A DNA stretch of 64,000 nt from SZUA-430 sp964483585 (GTDB lineage Bacteria > Pseudomonadota > Alphaproteobacteria > Micropepsales > Micropepsaceae): the NCBI GenBank assembly GCA_964483585.1, contig CAZABH010000010.1:1-64000 (forward strand), given 5' to 3'. The first letter of the stretch is position 1. Every line of letters begins with the position of its first letter. Shown in pieces: positions 8,251 to 16,235 of this stretch. The position numbers and the translations under genes are program-made. Under the pieces are notes generated by a model. It did not search any database, was not told where the DNA came from, and saw only the letters and a program-made list of their open reading frames with translations.

Positions 8251-8568
8251 AGTGATGCCGTGTCATTGAACAATGTTCAACTGACCAGATGCAGGATCAG
8301 CGGGTTGGTGTGGCCGGCAGGGTGTGCTGATGTTCGCGCTTTGCGGTGAACGGTTCGCCGAAAGAATGGCTTTCCAACGTTGCCGCGCATCCACAGTTGC
8401 CTGCTCAAGCGCTGGGAAATCCGCCACTGGTTCGCAGCCGGACGCGCTGTGCGTCGGACAATCTTCGCCGGGTCTGGACGGCGGGTCGCGCCATCAGGTC
8501 GTGCCAGCGTTGCGTGTCATGACTGCAACATCGTTCGAAAAGGTTGTCGTGCGAGCGGATGCTCGCGC
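8251..8568. other. intergenic stretch between TetR and the small membrane protein
   Basis: Apart from the palindrome at 8266-8280 I see no convincing gene here. An 82-codon open frame on the plus strand has no ribosome-binding site and an unlikely, Cys/Arg/Ser-rich composition. Confidence 0.5.
8266..8280. promoter_or_regulatory. TetR-type operator palindrome
   Basis: TTGAAC-AAT-GTTCAA is a perfect 6+6 palindrome with a 3-base spacer, located just upstream of the TetR regulator start. Position and symmetry are what an autoregulatory TetR operator would show. A near copy occurs at 2095-2109. Confidence 0.6.
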
Positions 8569-8922
8569 CTAGACCCTGAAGAAGATCATGATGCCCAGAA
8601 CCGCTTCGCCTACGAGCAAGCCCCAGATCATGGGTGATGTCGGGCGCTCCAGCCAGGCGGCGTAGGCGCGTCCGGCTGCCATGCCGATCAGGGCGAGGCC
8701 GGTGGTGTACATGATGCCGCCCCTGAAGTCGGAGTAGACGATGGCGGTGAACAGGGCCAACGCCATTGCGACGCCGAAGCCGCCGTAAACTGCGCGCGCT
8801 TCGCTTCGGGACTCAGGCGTGGAGAGCTCCAGCCCTGTGACTTGTGAGAGATATTCCGGACGCCAGAGCATGACGGCGCCCATGGCGGCAAAAAGCAGGA
8901 AACCGATGATCAGCGAAAACAT
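8569..8922 (-). CDS. small four-helix membrane protein, DUF4345-like
   Basis: This is a 117-residue protein with four hydrophobic segments (about residues 2-20, 46-63, 69-86 and 96-115). The segment AVYGGFGVAMALALF resembles the Y-G-G signature of DUF4345 membrane proteins; the family name is from memory and moderately certain. The function is unknown. Upstream (8923-8982) is AT-rich (CATAAAACGTTTAATTTTCATAAA) and could hold its promoter. It is followed by nothing on the same strand for more than 300 bases. Confidence 0.7.
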   Translation of the reverse strand: MFSLIIGFLLFAAMGAVMLWRPEYLSQVTGLELSTPESRSEARAVYGGFGVAMALALFTAIVYSDFRGGIMYTTGLALIGMAAGRAYAAWLERPTSPMIWGLLVGEAVLGIMIFFRV

Positions 8923-8982
8923 GCGAGCAGGCGCTCCTGAGCGTGAATTGATGGTCCGAGAGTGCCATAAAACGTTTAATTT

Positions 8983-10167
8983 TCATAAACCGAGCTGGCG
9001 CGCCGCAAGGTCGCGCATGATCTCCTCGGAGCCGCCGCCGATCGCGTTCACGCGTACCTCCCGGTAGATCCGCTCGACCCGGCCGCCGCGCATGTAGCCG
9101 GTGCCGCCCAGGATCTGCATGGCTTCCCGGGCGCAGAATTCCATGGTCAGGGTGGCCTGGACCTTGAGGAGGGCGAGGTCGGCGGCTGGGGTCTCGCCGT
9201 TCTGGACGCGCCAGGTACAGATCTCGAGATAGGCCTGGGTCGCGTTGATCTGGCGGACCATCTCGGCGATCTTGTGGCGGATGACCTGGTGGTCGGCGAG
9301 GCGCTTGCCGAAGGTCTGTCGTTCGCGGGCCCATTTGACGGCCTCCTCGAGGCAGACGCGGGCATAGGCGCAGGCGCTGGCGGCCATGCCGAGGCGCTCG
9401 CCGTTGAAATTCAGCATGATGCCCATGAAGCCCTGGTTCTCGCCACCGATGAGGTTGGACACGGGGACATGGACATCGTTGAAGCCGATCTCGGCCGTGT
9501 CGGAGGCCCACCAGCCCTGCTTGCGCAGGTTGGTGCGTGTCACACCCGGGGCGTTGGCGTCGATCAGCAACAGCGAGATGCCGCCCATGCCGGGGCCGCC
9601 GGTGCGCACTGCGGTCGTGAACCAGTGCGCACGCATGCCGCCGGTGATGAACATCTTCGAGCCGTTGACGACATAGTGGTCGCCCTCGCGCACGGCGCGG
9701 GTCTTGAGCTGGGCAACGTCGGAACCGCCCGAGGGTTCGGTGATGGCGAGCGAGATCTGCTTCTCGCCCGCGAGGACCTGCGGGGCGATGAACTGCTTCA
9801 TCTCGGGCGAGCCGATTGCCATGATGGGCGGCAGGCCGATGCCGTGGACGAGGAGGCTTGCGTTGATGCCGCCGGCACCGATGCGGGCCATCTCTTCGGC
9901 CGTGACGATGGAGTGATAGCGGTCGAGGCCTTCGGAGATGCCACCATAGGCTTCGGGGTAGCCCATGCGCAGGAGGCCGAACTCGGAGGCCTTGCGATAA
10001 AGGTCGAGGGGGAACTCGCCCTTCTCCTCCCATTCGTCGACGAAGGGCATGATCTCGCGGTCGACGAATTTCCTGAGCTCTCGCCGCCAGGCGTGGTGGC
10101 TCTCGTTCATGAAGGGCGAGGGCGGGCGCGAGGTGTCGAAGTCGAGGGTCTGGATGTTCCTGGCCAT
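8983..10167 (-). CDS. acyl-CoA dehydrogenase
   Basis: This is a 394-residue flavoenzyme with the standard landmarks: AITEPSGGSD (FAD/substrate loop), MFITGG, RQTFGKRLADHQ and QILGGTGYM. The usual catalytic Glu of the C-terminal E-G-T-S-E segment is absent (here AIGGGSEEI); instead Glu257 in FNGERLGMAA occupies the alternative position known from isovaleryl-CoA dehydrogenase. It would oxidise acyl-CoA to the 2,3-enoyl-CoA, passing electrons to ETF. The alternative-base type often handles branched chains. It is divergent from the P450 gene across a 173-base gap. Confidence 0.9.
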   Translation of the reverse strand: MARNIQTLDFDTSRPPSPFMNESHHAWRRELRKFVDREIMPFVDEWEEKGEFPLDLYRKASEFGLLRMGYPEAYGGISEGLDRYHSIVTAEEMARIGAGGINASLLVHGIGLPPIMAIGSPEMKQFIAPQVLAGEKQISLAITEPSGGSDVAQLKTRAVREGDHYVVNGSKMFITGGMRAHWFTTAVRTGGPGMGGISLLLIDANAPGVTRTNLRKQGWWASDTAEIGFNDVHVPVSNLIGGENQGFMGIMLNFNGERLGMAASACAYARVCLEEAVKWARERQTFGKRLADHQVIRHKIAEMVRQINATQAYLEICTWRVQNGETPAADLALLKVQATLTMEFCAREAMQILGGTGYMRGGRVERIYREVRVNAIGGGSEEIMRDLAARQLGL

Positions 10168-10340
10168 GGCCCGGGTATTCCCTTGGTGGTGTGCGATCAG
10201 TGGTGTGCAGGCTATGCGAGTTGCGCCTCTTCAGACAATACAAACCCTCTGGTCTTGCTTGCAGACAGGCGTCCATTCGCCTGTTGCAATCGGGGCTTGT
10301 CCGGACCCATGATGTGCGCTCCCTGCCAAAGAGGCCTGCC

Positions 10341-11651
10341 ATGAGCACTGCGACTGCCGAAGCTTTTCCAGGTTACAAGCTTGATACGCTCGACAACCGG
10401 ATCGTCAATCCCGCGCTGGTGCAGGATGAGACGATCCATGACGTGTTCGCAAAGCTGCGGCGCGAGGATCCCTTGTACTGGACACAGCCCGATCATTTCA
10501 GGCCGTTCTGGTCGGTGACCAAGCATGCCGACATCCTCGAGGTGGAGAAAAACCACCAGATCTTCGTGAACCGTTTGCGGACCTACCTGTCCCCGGTGCA
10601 GGGTGAGGCTTGGGTCAAGTCGGTGACTGGCGACACGCACCTGTTCCGTACGCTGGTTGATCTCGATGATCCGATCCACATGAAGCTGCGCGGGCTGACG
10701 CAATCATGGTTCATGCCGCCGAACCTGAAGAAACTCGAGGCGCGCATCGCTCAGATCGCGAAGGACCATGTCGACCGGATGGCGGCCTTGGGCAGCGAGT
10801 GCGACTTCGTGAAGGAGGTGGCGCTCTGGTATCCGCTGAGGGTCATCATGATGCTTTTGGGCGTGCCGCCGGAGGATGAGCCCTTCATGCTGAAGATGAC
10901 GCAGGAGATCTTCGGGCCAGGTGATCCGGATGTGACGGCGGAGGCCGACCACAAGGCCGATACGGGTGCGTTCAGTGCCGCGGGCCAGTCGGTGGACCTG
11001 ATGCAGACGGCGATGAAGCTGTTCGAGTATTTCGGCGCGATCACGGCGGATCGTCGGAAGACGCCGCGCGATGACGTGGCCTCGATCATCGCCAACGGCA
11101 TGATCGACGGGCAGCCGATCGGTGACCGCGAGGCGATGAGCTATTACATCATCGTGGCCACCGCCGGACACGATACGACAAGTTCTACCGTTGCGGGCGG
11201 GCTGCTGCAGCTGATGAAGAACCCCGCCGAGATGGCGAAGCTGCGCGCGGACATGAGCCTTGTGCCGAACTTCGTCGAGGAGTCGATCCGCTGGGTCACG
11301 CCGGTCAAGCACTTCATGCGCACGGCGGTGCAAGACTATTCGCTGCGCGGCAAGAAGGTGCGCGAGGGTGACGGGCTCTGCCTGTTCTACTGGTCGGGCA
11401 ATCGCGACGAGGAGGTGTTCGAGGATCCGTTCTCGTTCAAGGTCGACCGCAACGTGACGCGGCACGTGGCGTTCGGCTATGGCGTGCACCTGTGCCTCGG
11501 GATGCATCTGGCGCGCATGGAGATCAAGGCGCTCTACAACGAGTTGCTGCCGCGGCTGAAGTCGATCGAGCTCAACGGTACGCCGAAGAACACGCTGGCG
11601 AATTTCGTCAGCGGGCTGAAGACGCTGCCTGTCCGCTATCAGATGGCGTAG
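10341..11651 (+). CDS. cytochrome P450 (family not assigned)
   Basis: This is a 436-residue bacterial-type soluble P450. The start at 10341 is supported by AGAGG 5 bases upstream and the normal length. It has the I-helix AGHDTT (275-280), the ExxR pair Glu314/Arg317, an FKVDRNVTRHVAFGYG meander and heme-ligand Cys385 in FGYGVHLCLG. It inserts oxygen into an organic substrate using electrons from a ferredoxin not encoded here. The overall style (FWSVTKHADI, LPVRYQMA end) recalls alkane, terpene and steroid P450s of proteobacteria and actinobacteria; I cannot assign the CYP family. It is followed after 8 bases by the cyclase-domain gene, so co-transcription is likely. Confidence 0.92.
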   Translation: MSTATAEAFPGYKLDTLDNRIVNPALVQDETIHDVFAKLRREDPLYWTQPDHFRPFWSVTKHADILEVEKNHQIFVNRLRTYLSPVQGEAWVKSVTGDTHLFRTLVDLDDPIHMKLRGLTQSWFMPPNLKKLEARIAQIAKDHVDRMAALGSECDFVKEVALWYPLRVIMMLLGVPPEDEPFMLKMTQEIFGPGDPDVTAEADHKADTGAFSAAGQSVDLMQTAMKLFEYFGAITADRRKTPRDDVASIIANGMIDGQPIGDREAMSYYIIVATAGHDTTSSTVAGGLLQLMKNPAEMAKLRADMSLVPNFVEESIRWVTPVKHFMRTAVQDYSLRGKKVREGDGLCLFYWSGNRDEEVFEDPFSFKVDRNVTRHVAFGYGVHLCLGMHLARMEIKALYNELLPRLKSIELNGTPKNTLANFVSGLKTLPVRYQMA

Positions 11652-11659
11652 GCTGATCC

Positions 11660-12637
11660 ATGGTCGATGCGGTTGCCAGCGAGGAGCTGCGCGCCTTCAT
11701 CCTGCGCTATTACCGGTTCTTCGAGGCCGGCGATGTCGAGGGCATGCGGGGGATGACCACGGAGGCGCCCAGCCTCGTCATCATCGGAAGCGACCCTGAC
11801 GAGTGGTGGGTCGGGCCGCAGACACTCGACCTCCTCGCCAAGCAGGTGCAGGAGCTCTCGGGACTTGTCGTCACGCCCGGGCGGCTTGTTGCCCAGGCTA
11901 TGGGGTCGTTTGGCTGGGTGGCCGACGACCCGGTGCTGACGCTGAGTTCAGGTGCGCAGGCGAAGAGCCGCATGAGTTTCGTGCTGGGTATCGAACGCGG
12001 GCAGTGGCGTGTGCAGCACTGGCATACGTCCATTGGTAATCCCAATATGGATGCGTTGGGGGTGCACCTGACGACGAGCCTCGACCTTCTGGAGAAGAGC
12101 ATCGAGGCGGAGTTGCCGGATCTCAGGCCGGCGTCGGCGCCCGATGGCACGGTGACGATCGCGTTCACGGATATCGAGGGCTCTTCTGCCATGATGGAGC
12201 GGCTGGGTGATGCGATGTTCCTGAACCTGCTCGCCTGGCATGATCGGATCGTGCGCGAGGCGGCGGCGTCCTTCCGCGGGTATGTGGTGAAGTCCCAAGG
12301 CGATGGCTACATGCTGGCCTTTCCCTCGGCGGCAGAGGCGCTGCGATGCATTGTGTCCATACGGGACCGCAGCAACGAGGGATTCGAGGGGCGTGCGATC
12401 CGCGTGCGGGCGGGGCTTCACTCGGGTGAGGCCATCCGGCGCGAGGATGATTTCTTCGGGCGCACGGTCGTCATGGCCGCCCGTCTGTGCTCGATGGCGA
12501 GAGGTGGTGAGATTTTGGCTTCAGATCTGGTGCATGCCTTGGCCCGCGGGCTCGGTACATTCCAGTTTGATGACAGCCGGTCGCTTACACTCAGAGGAAT
12601 AACCGGCACTCACGAGGCGTTTCCGGTTCTCGGCTGA
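11660..12637 (+). CDS. SnoaL-like domain plus class III nucleotidyl cyclase-like domain
   Basis: This is a 325-residue soluble protein. Residues 5-135 look like an NTF2/SnoaL_3 fold (RYYRFFEAGDVEGMR, FVLGIERGQWRVQHWHTS). Residues 163-324 are a class III cyclase homology domain with both metal Asp residues (Asp171 in FTDIEGSS, Asp215 in KSQGDGY) and the purine-binding Lys211. The transition-state Arg is kept in FGRTVVMAARL, but the Asn normally three residues after the T-V is Val. Activity may therefore be weak, altered or lost. It is tightly linked to the P450 gene. Cyclic nucleotide production here is a family-based guess. Confidence 0.8.
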   Translation: MVDAVASEELRAFILRYYRFFEAGDVEGMRGMTTEAPSLVIIGSDPDEWWVGPQTLDLLAKQVQELSGLVVTPGRLVAQAMGSFGWVADDPVLTLSSGAQAKSRMSFVLGIERGQWRVQHWHTSIGNPNMDALGVHLTTSLDLLEKSIEAELPDLRPASAPDGTVTIAFTDIEGSSAMMERLGDAMFLNLLAWHDRIVREAAASFRGYVVKSQGDGYMLAFPSAAEALRCIVSIRDRSNEGFEGRAIRVRAGLHSGEAIRREDDFFGRTVVMAARLCSMARGGEILASDLVHALARGLGTFQFDDSRSLTLRGITGTHEAFPVLG

Positions 12638-12650
12638 GTGTTTGCGGTGC

Positions 12651-14567
12651 CTATTTCAGCGTCACCAGAATCTGTCGGATCGATACCTGGTCTCCGGCCC
12701 TGGTGCTGATTGTGTCAACGATGCCATCGGAGAATGCGCGCAGTTCGTGCTCCATCTTCATGGCCTCGAGGATCACGAGCAGGTCGCCCTTGCTGACCAT
12801 GAGGCCGGGTTCTGCCGCTACTTTCACAATGCGGCCAGCCATGGGCGCGCGGATCGCGCCCGCACCTGCCGGGTCCTTGCGTTCGGCGGGCAGATAGGTG
12901 ATGTCCTCGAACAGGGCGTCGCGGCCGTCATGCCTGACATGGATGTGCGTGTCCTGCGCGAAGACTTCTGCCTTCAGGCACTGCCCGTCGGCTGTTGTTG
13001 CGTGCAGCGTGTAGCAGTCAGGGGAGGTGCCGGGTTCCATCCTTGAGAGGGTAAGGCCGGAGACGCTCCCGCTTTCGACAGTGAAGGTTTTCTCGGTCGT
13101 GCGTTCGCGCAGGCGTACGGTCGTTCTTGCATAGCCGTTCGAGCGCCAGCCATCGCCGTGCATGATGGAAAGGCGCAGGGCGGCGATTGCGCCGTGGGCG
13201 TGTTCGAGCCTTGTGTCGGTAAAGTCGCCCCGTCGCGTGAGCCAGCCAATGTCGATGCCACCGGCTGCGAAGTCCGCTGTGGCGAGGATGTCGTCGATGT
13301 GGTTCGTGTTGCTGCGAATGCCGAAGAGGCCTGCCTGGCGCAGTGCCTGGCGCAGGGCGGTGATCGCGTCGGCGCGTGTTGCGCCCTTCGCGATGATCTT
13401 TGCGACCATTGAGTCGTAATGGCCGGAGACGTGCCCGGATGTCGTGCCGGCAGCGTCAGCGCGCGCGCCGTGGCCGGGCGGTCTCCATTGGCCGCGGCCG
13501 ACCTGCGGGCTGAAACCGTTGCCGGGATCTTCTGCGCAAAGCCGTGCTTCGATGGCGTGGCCTGTTATGGTGACGTCCTGTTGTTGCAGCGGCAGCGTCG
13601 CGCCCGAGGCTATCGCGAACTGCCAGCGGATCAGGTTCGTTCCTGTGATTTCTTCCGTCACCGGGTGCTCGACCTGGATGCGGGTGTTCATCTCGAGGAA
13701 CCAGAAGTTCCCGTTGCGGTCGAGCAGATATTCGACGGTGCCGGCGTTGGTGTAGCCCACAGCGCGAGCAAGGGCGATTGCTGCCTCGCCCATGCGGTTG
13801 CGCAGGGCCGTATCGATGCCAGGGGCGGGGGCTTCCTCGATGATCTTCTGGTTGCGGCGCTGGACAGAGCAGTCGCGTTCACCGAGGTGAATGATATGAC
13901 CGTGGCTGTCGCCGAAGACCTGGACCTCGACGTGGCGCACGTCCTCGAGCGCCTTCTCGAGGATCATGCGGTCGGAGGCGAATGCGGACAGGGCTTCGCG
14001 TCGGGCGGCTGCGAGGGCGTCGGTGAAGGCCTGTTCCGTCGTTACCTTGCGCTGGCCGCGGCCGCCGCCGCCCAGAGCGGCCTTGATCAGAACGGGCCAG
14101 CCGATGCGGTGGGCCTCGGCCAGCAGGCGTGTGTCGGACTGGTCGTCCCCATCATAACCCGGGATTACGGGGACACCAGCCTTGCGGGCGATCTCCTTGG
14201 CGTTGCCCTTGTCGGCCATCGCGCGGATGGCGGCGGGCGCGGGTCCGATCCAGACGAGACCCGCGGTGATCACCGCTTCGGCAAAGTCCGGGTTCTCGGA
14301 GAGAAAGCCGTAGCCGGGGTGAATTGCCTCGGCACCGGTTGCGCTGGCGGCCGCGAGGATGCGCTCGGCGCTGAGATAGGAGGCGGCGGCAGTGGGTGGC
14401 CCGATGTGGACAAAGGCGTCCGCCATGGAGACGTATTCCGCGTCGCGGTCTGCATCAGAGCAGACCGCTACGGTGCGCAGGCCCAAGGCTTGTGCTTCGC
14501 GAATGATGCGGGCGGCGATCTCGCCGCGGTTGGCGACGAGGACGGATTTGAAGGGGCGGCAGTGCAT
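12651..14567 (-). CDS. biotin-dependent acyl-CoA carboxylase alpha subunit (geranyl-CoA or 3-methylcrotonyl-CoA type)
   Basis: This is a 638-residue protein with the order biotin carboxylase, linker, biotin carrier. The N-terminal part has VLVANRGEIAARII, the Gly-rich ATP loop AALGGGGRGQRKV, GERDCSVQRRNQKIIEEAPAP and EMNTRIQVEHPVTE. The C-terminal carrier has EAMKMEH with biotinyl Lys604. It carboxylates biotin with ATP and bicarbonate and hands the carboxyl to the beta subunit encoded at 16236-17846. The citronellyl-CoA-dehydrogenase-like neighbour favours an AtuF-type (geranyl-CoA) role, but 3-methylcrotonyl-CoA carboxylase (LiuD) and other acyl-CoA carboxylases are not excluded. A palindromic repeat separates it from the upstream gene. 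Confidence 0.9.
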   Translation of the reverse strand: MHCRPFKSVLVANRGEIAARIIREAQALGLRTVAVCSDADRDAEYVSMADAFVHIGPPTAAASYLSAERILAAASATGAEAIHPGYGFLSENPDFAEAVITAGLVWIGPAPAAIRAMADKGNAKEIARKAGVPVIPGYDGDDQSDTRLLAEAHRIGWPVLIKAALGGGGRGQRKVTTEQAFTDALAAARREALSAFASDRMILEKALEDVRHVEVQVFGDSHGHIIHLGERDCSVQRRNQKIIEEAPAPGIDTALRNRMGEAAIALARAVGYTNAGTVEYLLDRNGNFWFLEMNTRIQVEHPVTEEITGTNLIRWQFAIASGATLPLQQQDVTITGHAIEARLCAEDPGNGFSPQVGRGQWRPPGHGARADAAGTTSGHVSGHYDSMVAKIIAKGATRADAITALRQALRQAGLFGIRSNTNHIDDILATADFAAGGIDIGWLTRRGDFTDTRLEHAHGAIAALRLSIMHGDGWRSNGYARTTVRLRERTTEKTFTVESGSVSGLTLSRMEPGTSPDCYTLHATTADGQCLKAEVFAQDTHIHVRHDGRDALFEDITYLPAERKDPAGAGAIRAPMAGRIVKVAAEPGLMVSKGDLLVILEAMKMEHELRAFSDGIVDTISTRAGDQVSIRQILVTLK

Positions 14568-14582
14568 GGTCAGCGGGCCCCC

Positions 14583-14720
14583 ATCCCCTGCAGCATCGCT
14601 GGCGCGATGCGCAGGGACTTCCCCCGCTGAAGCGGGGGAAGAAACGGCAGTCTGTTTCGCCCCCCGTTTACGAGGGAAGTGGCTGCGCAGCGTAGCTGCT
14701 GCAGACGAAGGGGGAGTGTC
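14583..14720. repeat. composite palindromic repeat element, copy A
   Basis: The 150-base gap between two same-strand genes is filled with hairpins. They are CCCTGC-A-GCATCGC against GCGATGC-GCAGGG, a perfect 11-bp stem CTTCCCCCGCT/AGCGGGGGAAG with a 2-base loop (14618-14641), and a CCCCC-GTTTACGAGGG-AAGTGG block followed by GCAGC-GTA-GCTGC and AGCTGCTGCAGACG. The last part matches copy B at 50437-50571. The layout resembles the palindromic extragenic repeats common in alphaproteobacteria. Confidence 0.65.
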
Positions 14721-14724
14721 ATGC

Positions 14725-15882
14725 TCAATTCCCTCGGCCTGGCAGCGTACCCATGTGCTTGGCGATGATGCCGAGCATCACTTCGTCGGCGCCGCCGCCG
14801 ATGGAGGCGAGGCGGCCGTCGCGATAGCGGCGGGTCACAGGGGTTTCCGCCATGAAGCCCATGCCGCCCCAGTATTGCAGGCAGGCGTCGTTGATTTCGC
14901 GCTGGAGCCTTGCGCCCTTGAGCTTGGCCATGGAGGCGAGCTTGGTCATGTCCTCGCCGGCGACATAGCGTTCGACGGCGGTCCAGGTGAGGGCGCGCAG
15001 GGCCTCGAGCTCGGTCTGGAGTTCGGCGAGGCGGAAGTGGACGACCTGGTTGTCGAGGATCGACTTGCCGAAGGCCTTGCGCTCGCGCGTGTACTTGATC
15101 GTCTCGTCGATGGTCTTCTGCAGGCCCGTGAGGGCGCAGAGCGCGGCGTAGAGGCGTTCTTCCTGGAACTGGACCATCTGGTATGTAAAGCCGAGGCCTT
15201 CCTCGCCGATGCGGAAGCGCTGGGGCACGCGGACGTCGTCGAAGTGAACTTGCGCGGTGTCGCTTGAGTGCATGCCGAGCTTCTTCAGCGTGCGGGCCAC
15301 GGTGACGCCCTTCGATTTCATCGGCACGCAGATGAGGGTCTTGTTGCGGTGGGCGGGTCCGTCGCCGGTGTTGGCGAGAAGACAGATCCAGTCGGCCTGC
15401 GCGCCGTTCGTCGTCCACATCTTGCCGCCGTTGATGACGTAGTCGCTGCCGTCCTTGCGCGCCGTGGTCTTGATGGCGGCCACATCCGAGCCGGCGCCGA
15501 CCTCTGATACGCCGAGACAGGCAACGTATTCACCACTGATGGACGGGCGGAGGAATTCCTCGCGTACCTCGTCGGAGCCGAAGCGGGCGAGTGCGGGTGT
15601 TGCCATCTCGGTCTGCACGGCGATTGCCATGGGGATCGCGCCACAGTCGATGTGACCGAGGGCCTCGCAGTAGACAGCGGCAAAGGAATAGTCGAGGCCG
15701 AGGCCGCCGAACTTTTCTGGCTTGGTGATGCCGAGGAAGCCGGCCTTGCCCATCTTGCGGAACACTTCATGGGCGGGGAAGGGCGGGTTGTCCTCCCATT
15801 TGTCGACGTTCGGATTGATCTCGGTGTCGATGAAGCGGATGAGGGAGCGGCGGAGTTCTTCGTGCTGCGCGGTAAGTTGCAT
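14725..15882 (-). CDS. acyl-CoA dehydrogenase, citronellyl-CoA dehydrogenase (AtuD)-like
   Basis: From ATG 15882 the protein is 385 residues (MQLTAQHEELRRSLIRF); ATG 15921 would add 13 atypical residues. It has GVSEVGAGSDVA, KMWTTNGAQADWICLLANT, ERKAFGKSILDNQVVHF and YWGGMGFM. The C-terminal SIGGGADEVMLGI lacks the usual catalytic Glu, and QFQEERLYAA carries the alternative Glu. The long stretch KPEKFGGLGLDYSF / IPMAIAVQTEM / ALARFGS strongly recalls Pseudomonas AtuD from memory. It would oxidise citronellyl-CoA (or a similar 3-methyl-branched ester) to the enoyl-CoA that the neighbouring carboxylase uses. A role in leucine or other branched-chain oxidation is the alternative. Confidence 0.85.
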   Translation of the reverse strand: MQLTAQHEELRRSLIRFIDTEINPNVDKWEDNPPFPAHEVFRKMGKAGFLGITKPEKFGGLGLDYSFAAVYCEALGHIDCGAIPMAIAVQTEMATPALARFGSDEVREEFLRPSISGEYVACLGVSEVGAGSDVAAIKTTARKDGSDYVINGGKMWTTNGAQADWICLLANTGDGPAHRNKTLICVPMKSKGVTVARTLKKLGMHSSDTAQVHFDDVRVPQRFRIGEEGLGFTYQMVQFQEERLYAALCALTGLQKTIDETIKYTRERKAFGKSILDNQVVHFRLAELQTELEALRALTWTAVERYVAGEDMTKLASMAKLKGARLQREINDACLQYWGGMGFMAETPVTRRYRDGRLASIGGGADEVMLGIIAKHMGTLPGRGN

Positions 15883-15936
15883 CTGCGGTTCGCCCAATGG
15901 TGTGTTGGCGAACCATCGCAAGTTTTCAGGTCAGGC

Positions 15937-16233
15937 TCAACCCTTGGGCCGGCCTGCTATGGCGGTCAGCAAACGGTAAAGGATCCAGAGCGGCAGAACC
16001 ACGATCGCGCCGAGGACGACGTATTGCCAACTCCAGTGGAGGGCATCGAAGGCCAGCGTCCAGGCCTCGCGGATCGTGGACCCGAAATCGCGCCAGAGGT
16101 CCATCGGGTCGATGCCGAAGGCTGCGAACACAAGTCCAACGAGAAGGGACATGGCTGCCAGTTTCAGCAGGGTGGCGACGATAGGGCCACCGAAGATCCT
16201 GTCCATTCCCGATTTTCCCCGTTCGTTTGTCAT
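15937..16233 (-). CDS. small two-helix membrane protein, DUF6460-like
   Basis: This is a 98-residue protein with two membrane segments (about 20-40 and 70-92). The pattern RIFGGPIVATLLKLAAMSLLVG followed by FGIDPMDLWRDF and a second helix ending IPLW-like (VLPLWILYRLL) resembles DUF6460 proteins of alphaproteobacteria; the family name is from memory. It lies between the carboxyltransferase (2 bases downstream of its stop) and the dehydrogenase, so it is part of the same transcript. Its role is unknown and it may simply be carried along. Confidence 0.7.
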   Translation of the reverse strand: MTNERGKSGMDRIFGGPIVATLLKLAAMSLLVGLVFAAFGIDPMDLWRDFGSTIREAWTLAFDALHWSWQYVVLGAIVVLPLWILYRLLTAIAGRPKG

Positions 16234-16235
16234 GG

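Noticed and set aside
9274..10344. 356-codon plus-strand frame opposite the acyl-CoA dehydrogenase
   Set aside because: Gly/Ala/Asp/Glu-rich antisense product without any motif; the minus-strand gene explains the region.
8813..10348. 511-codon minus-strand frame over the acyl-CoA dehydrogenase
   Set aside because: It is a shifted frame of the real dehydrogenase with very high Arg, His and Pro content.
13419..14630. 403-codon plus-strand frame opposite the carboxylase alpha subunit
   Set aside because: Antisense shadow of the biotin carboxylase domain; no homologous features.
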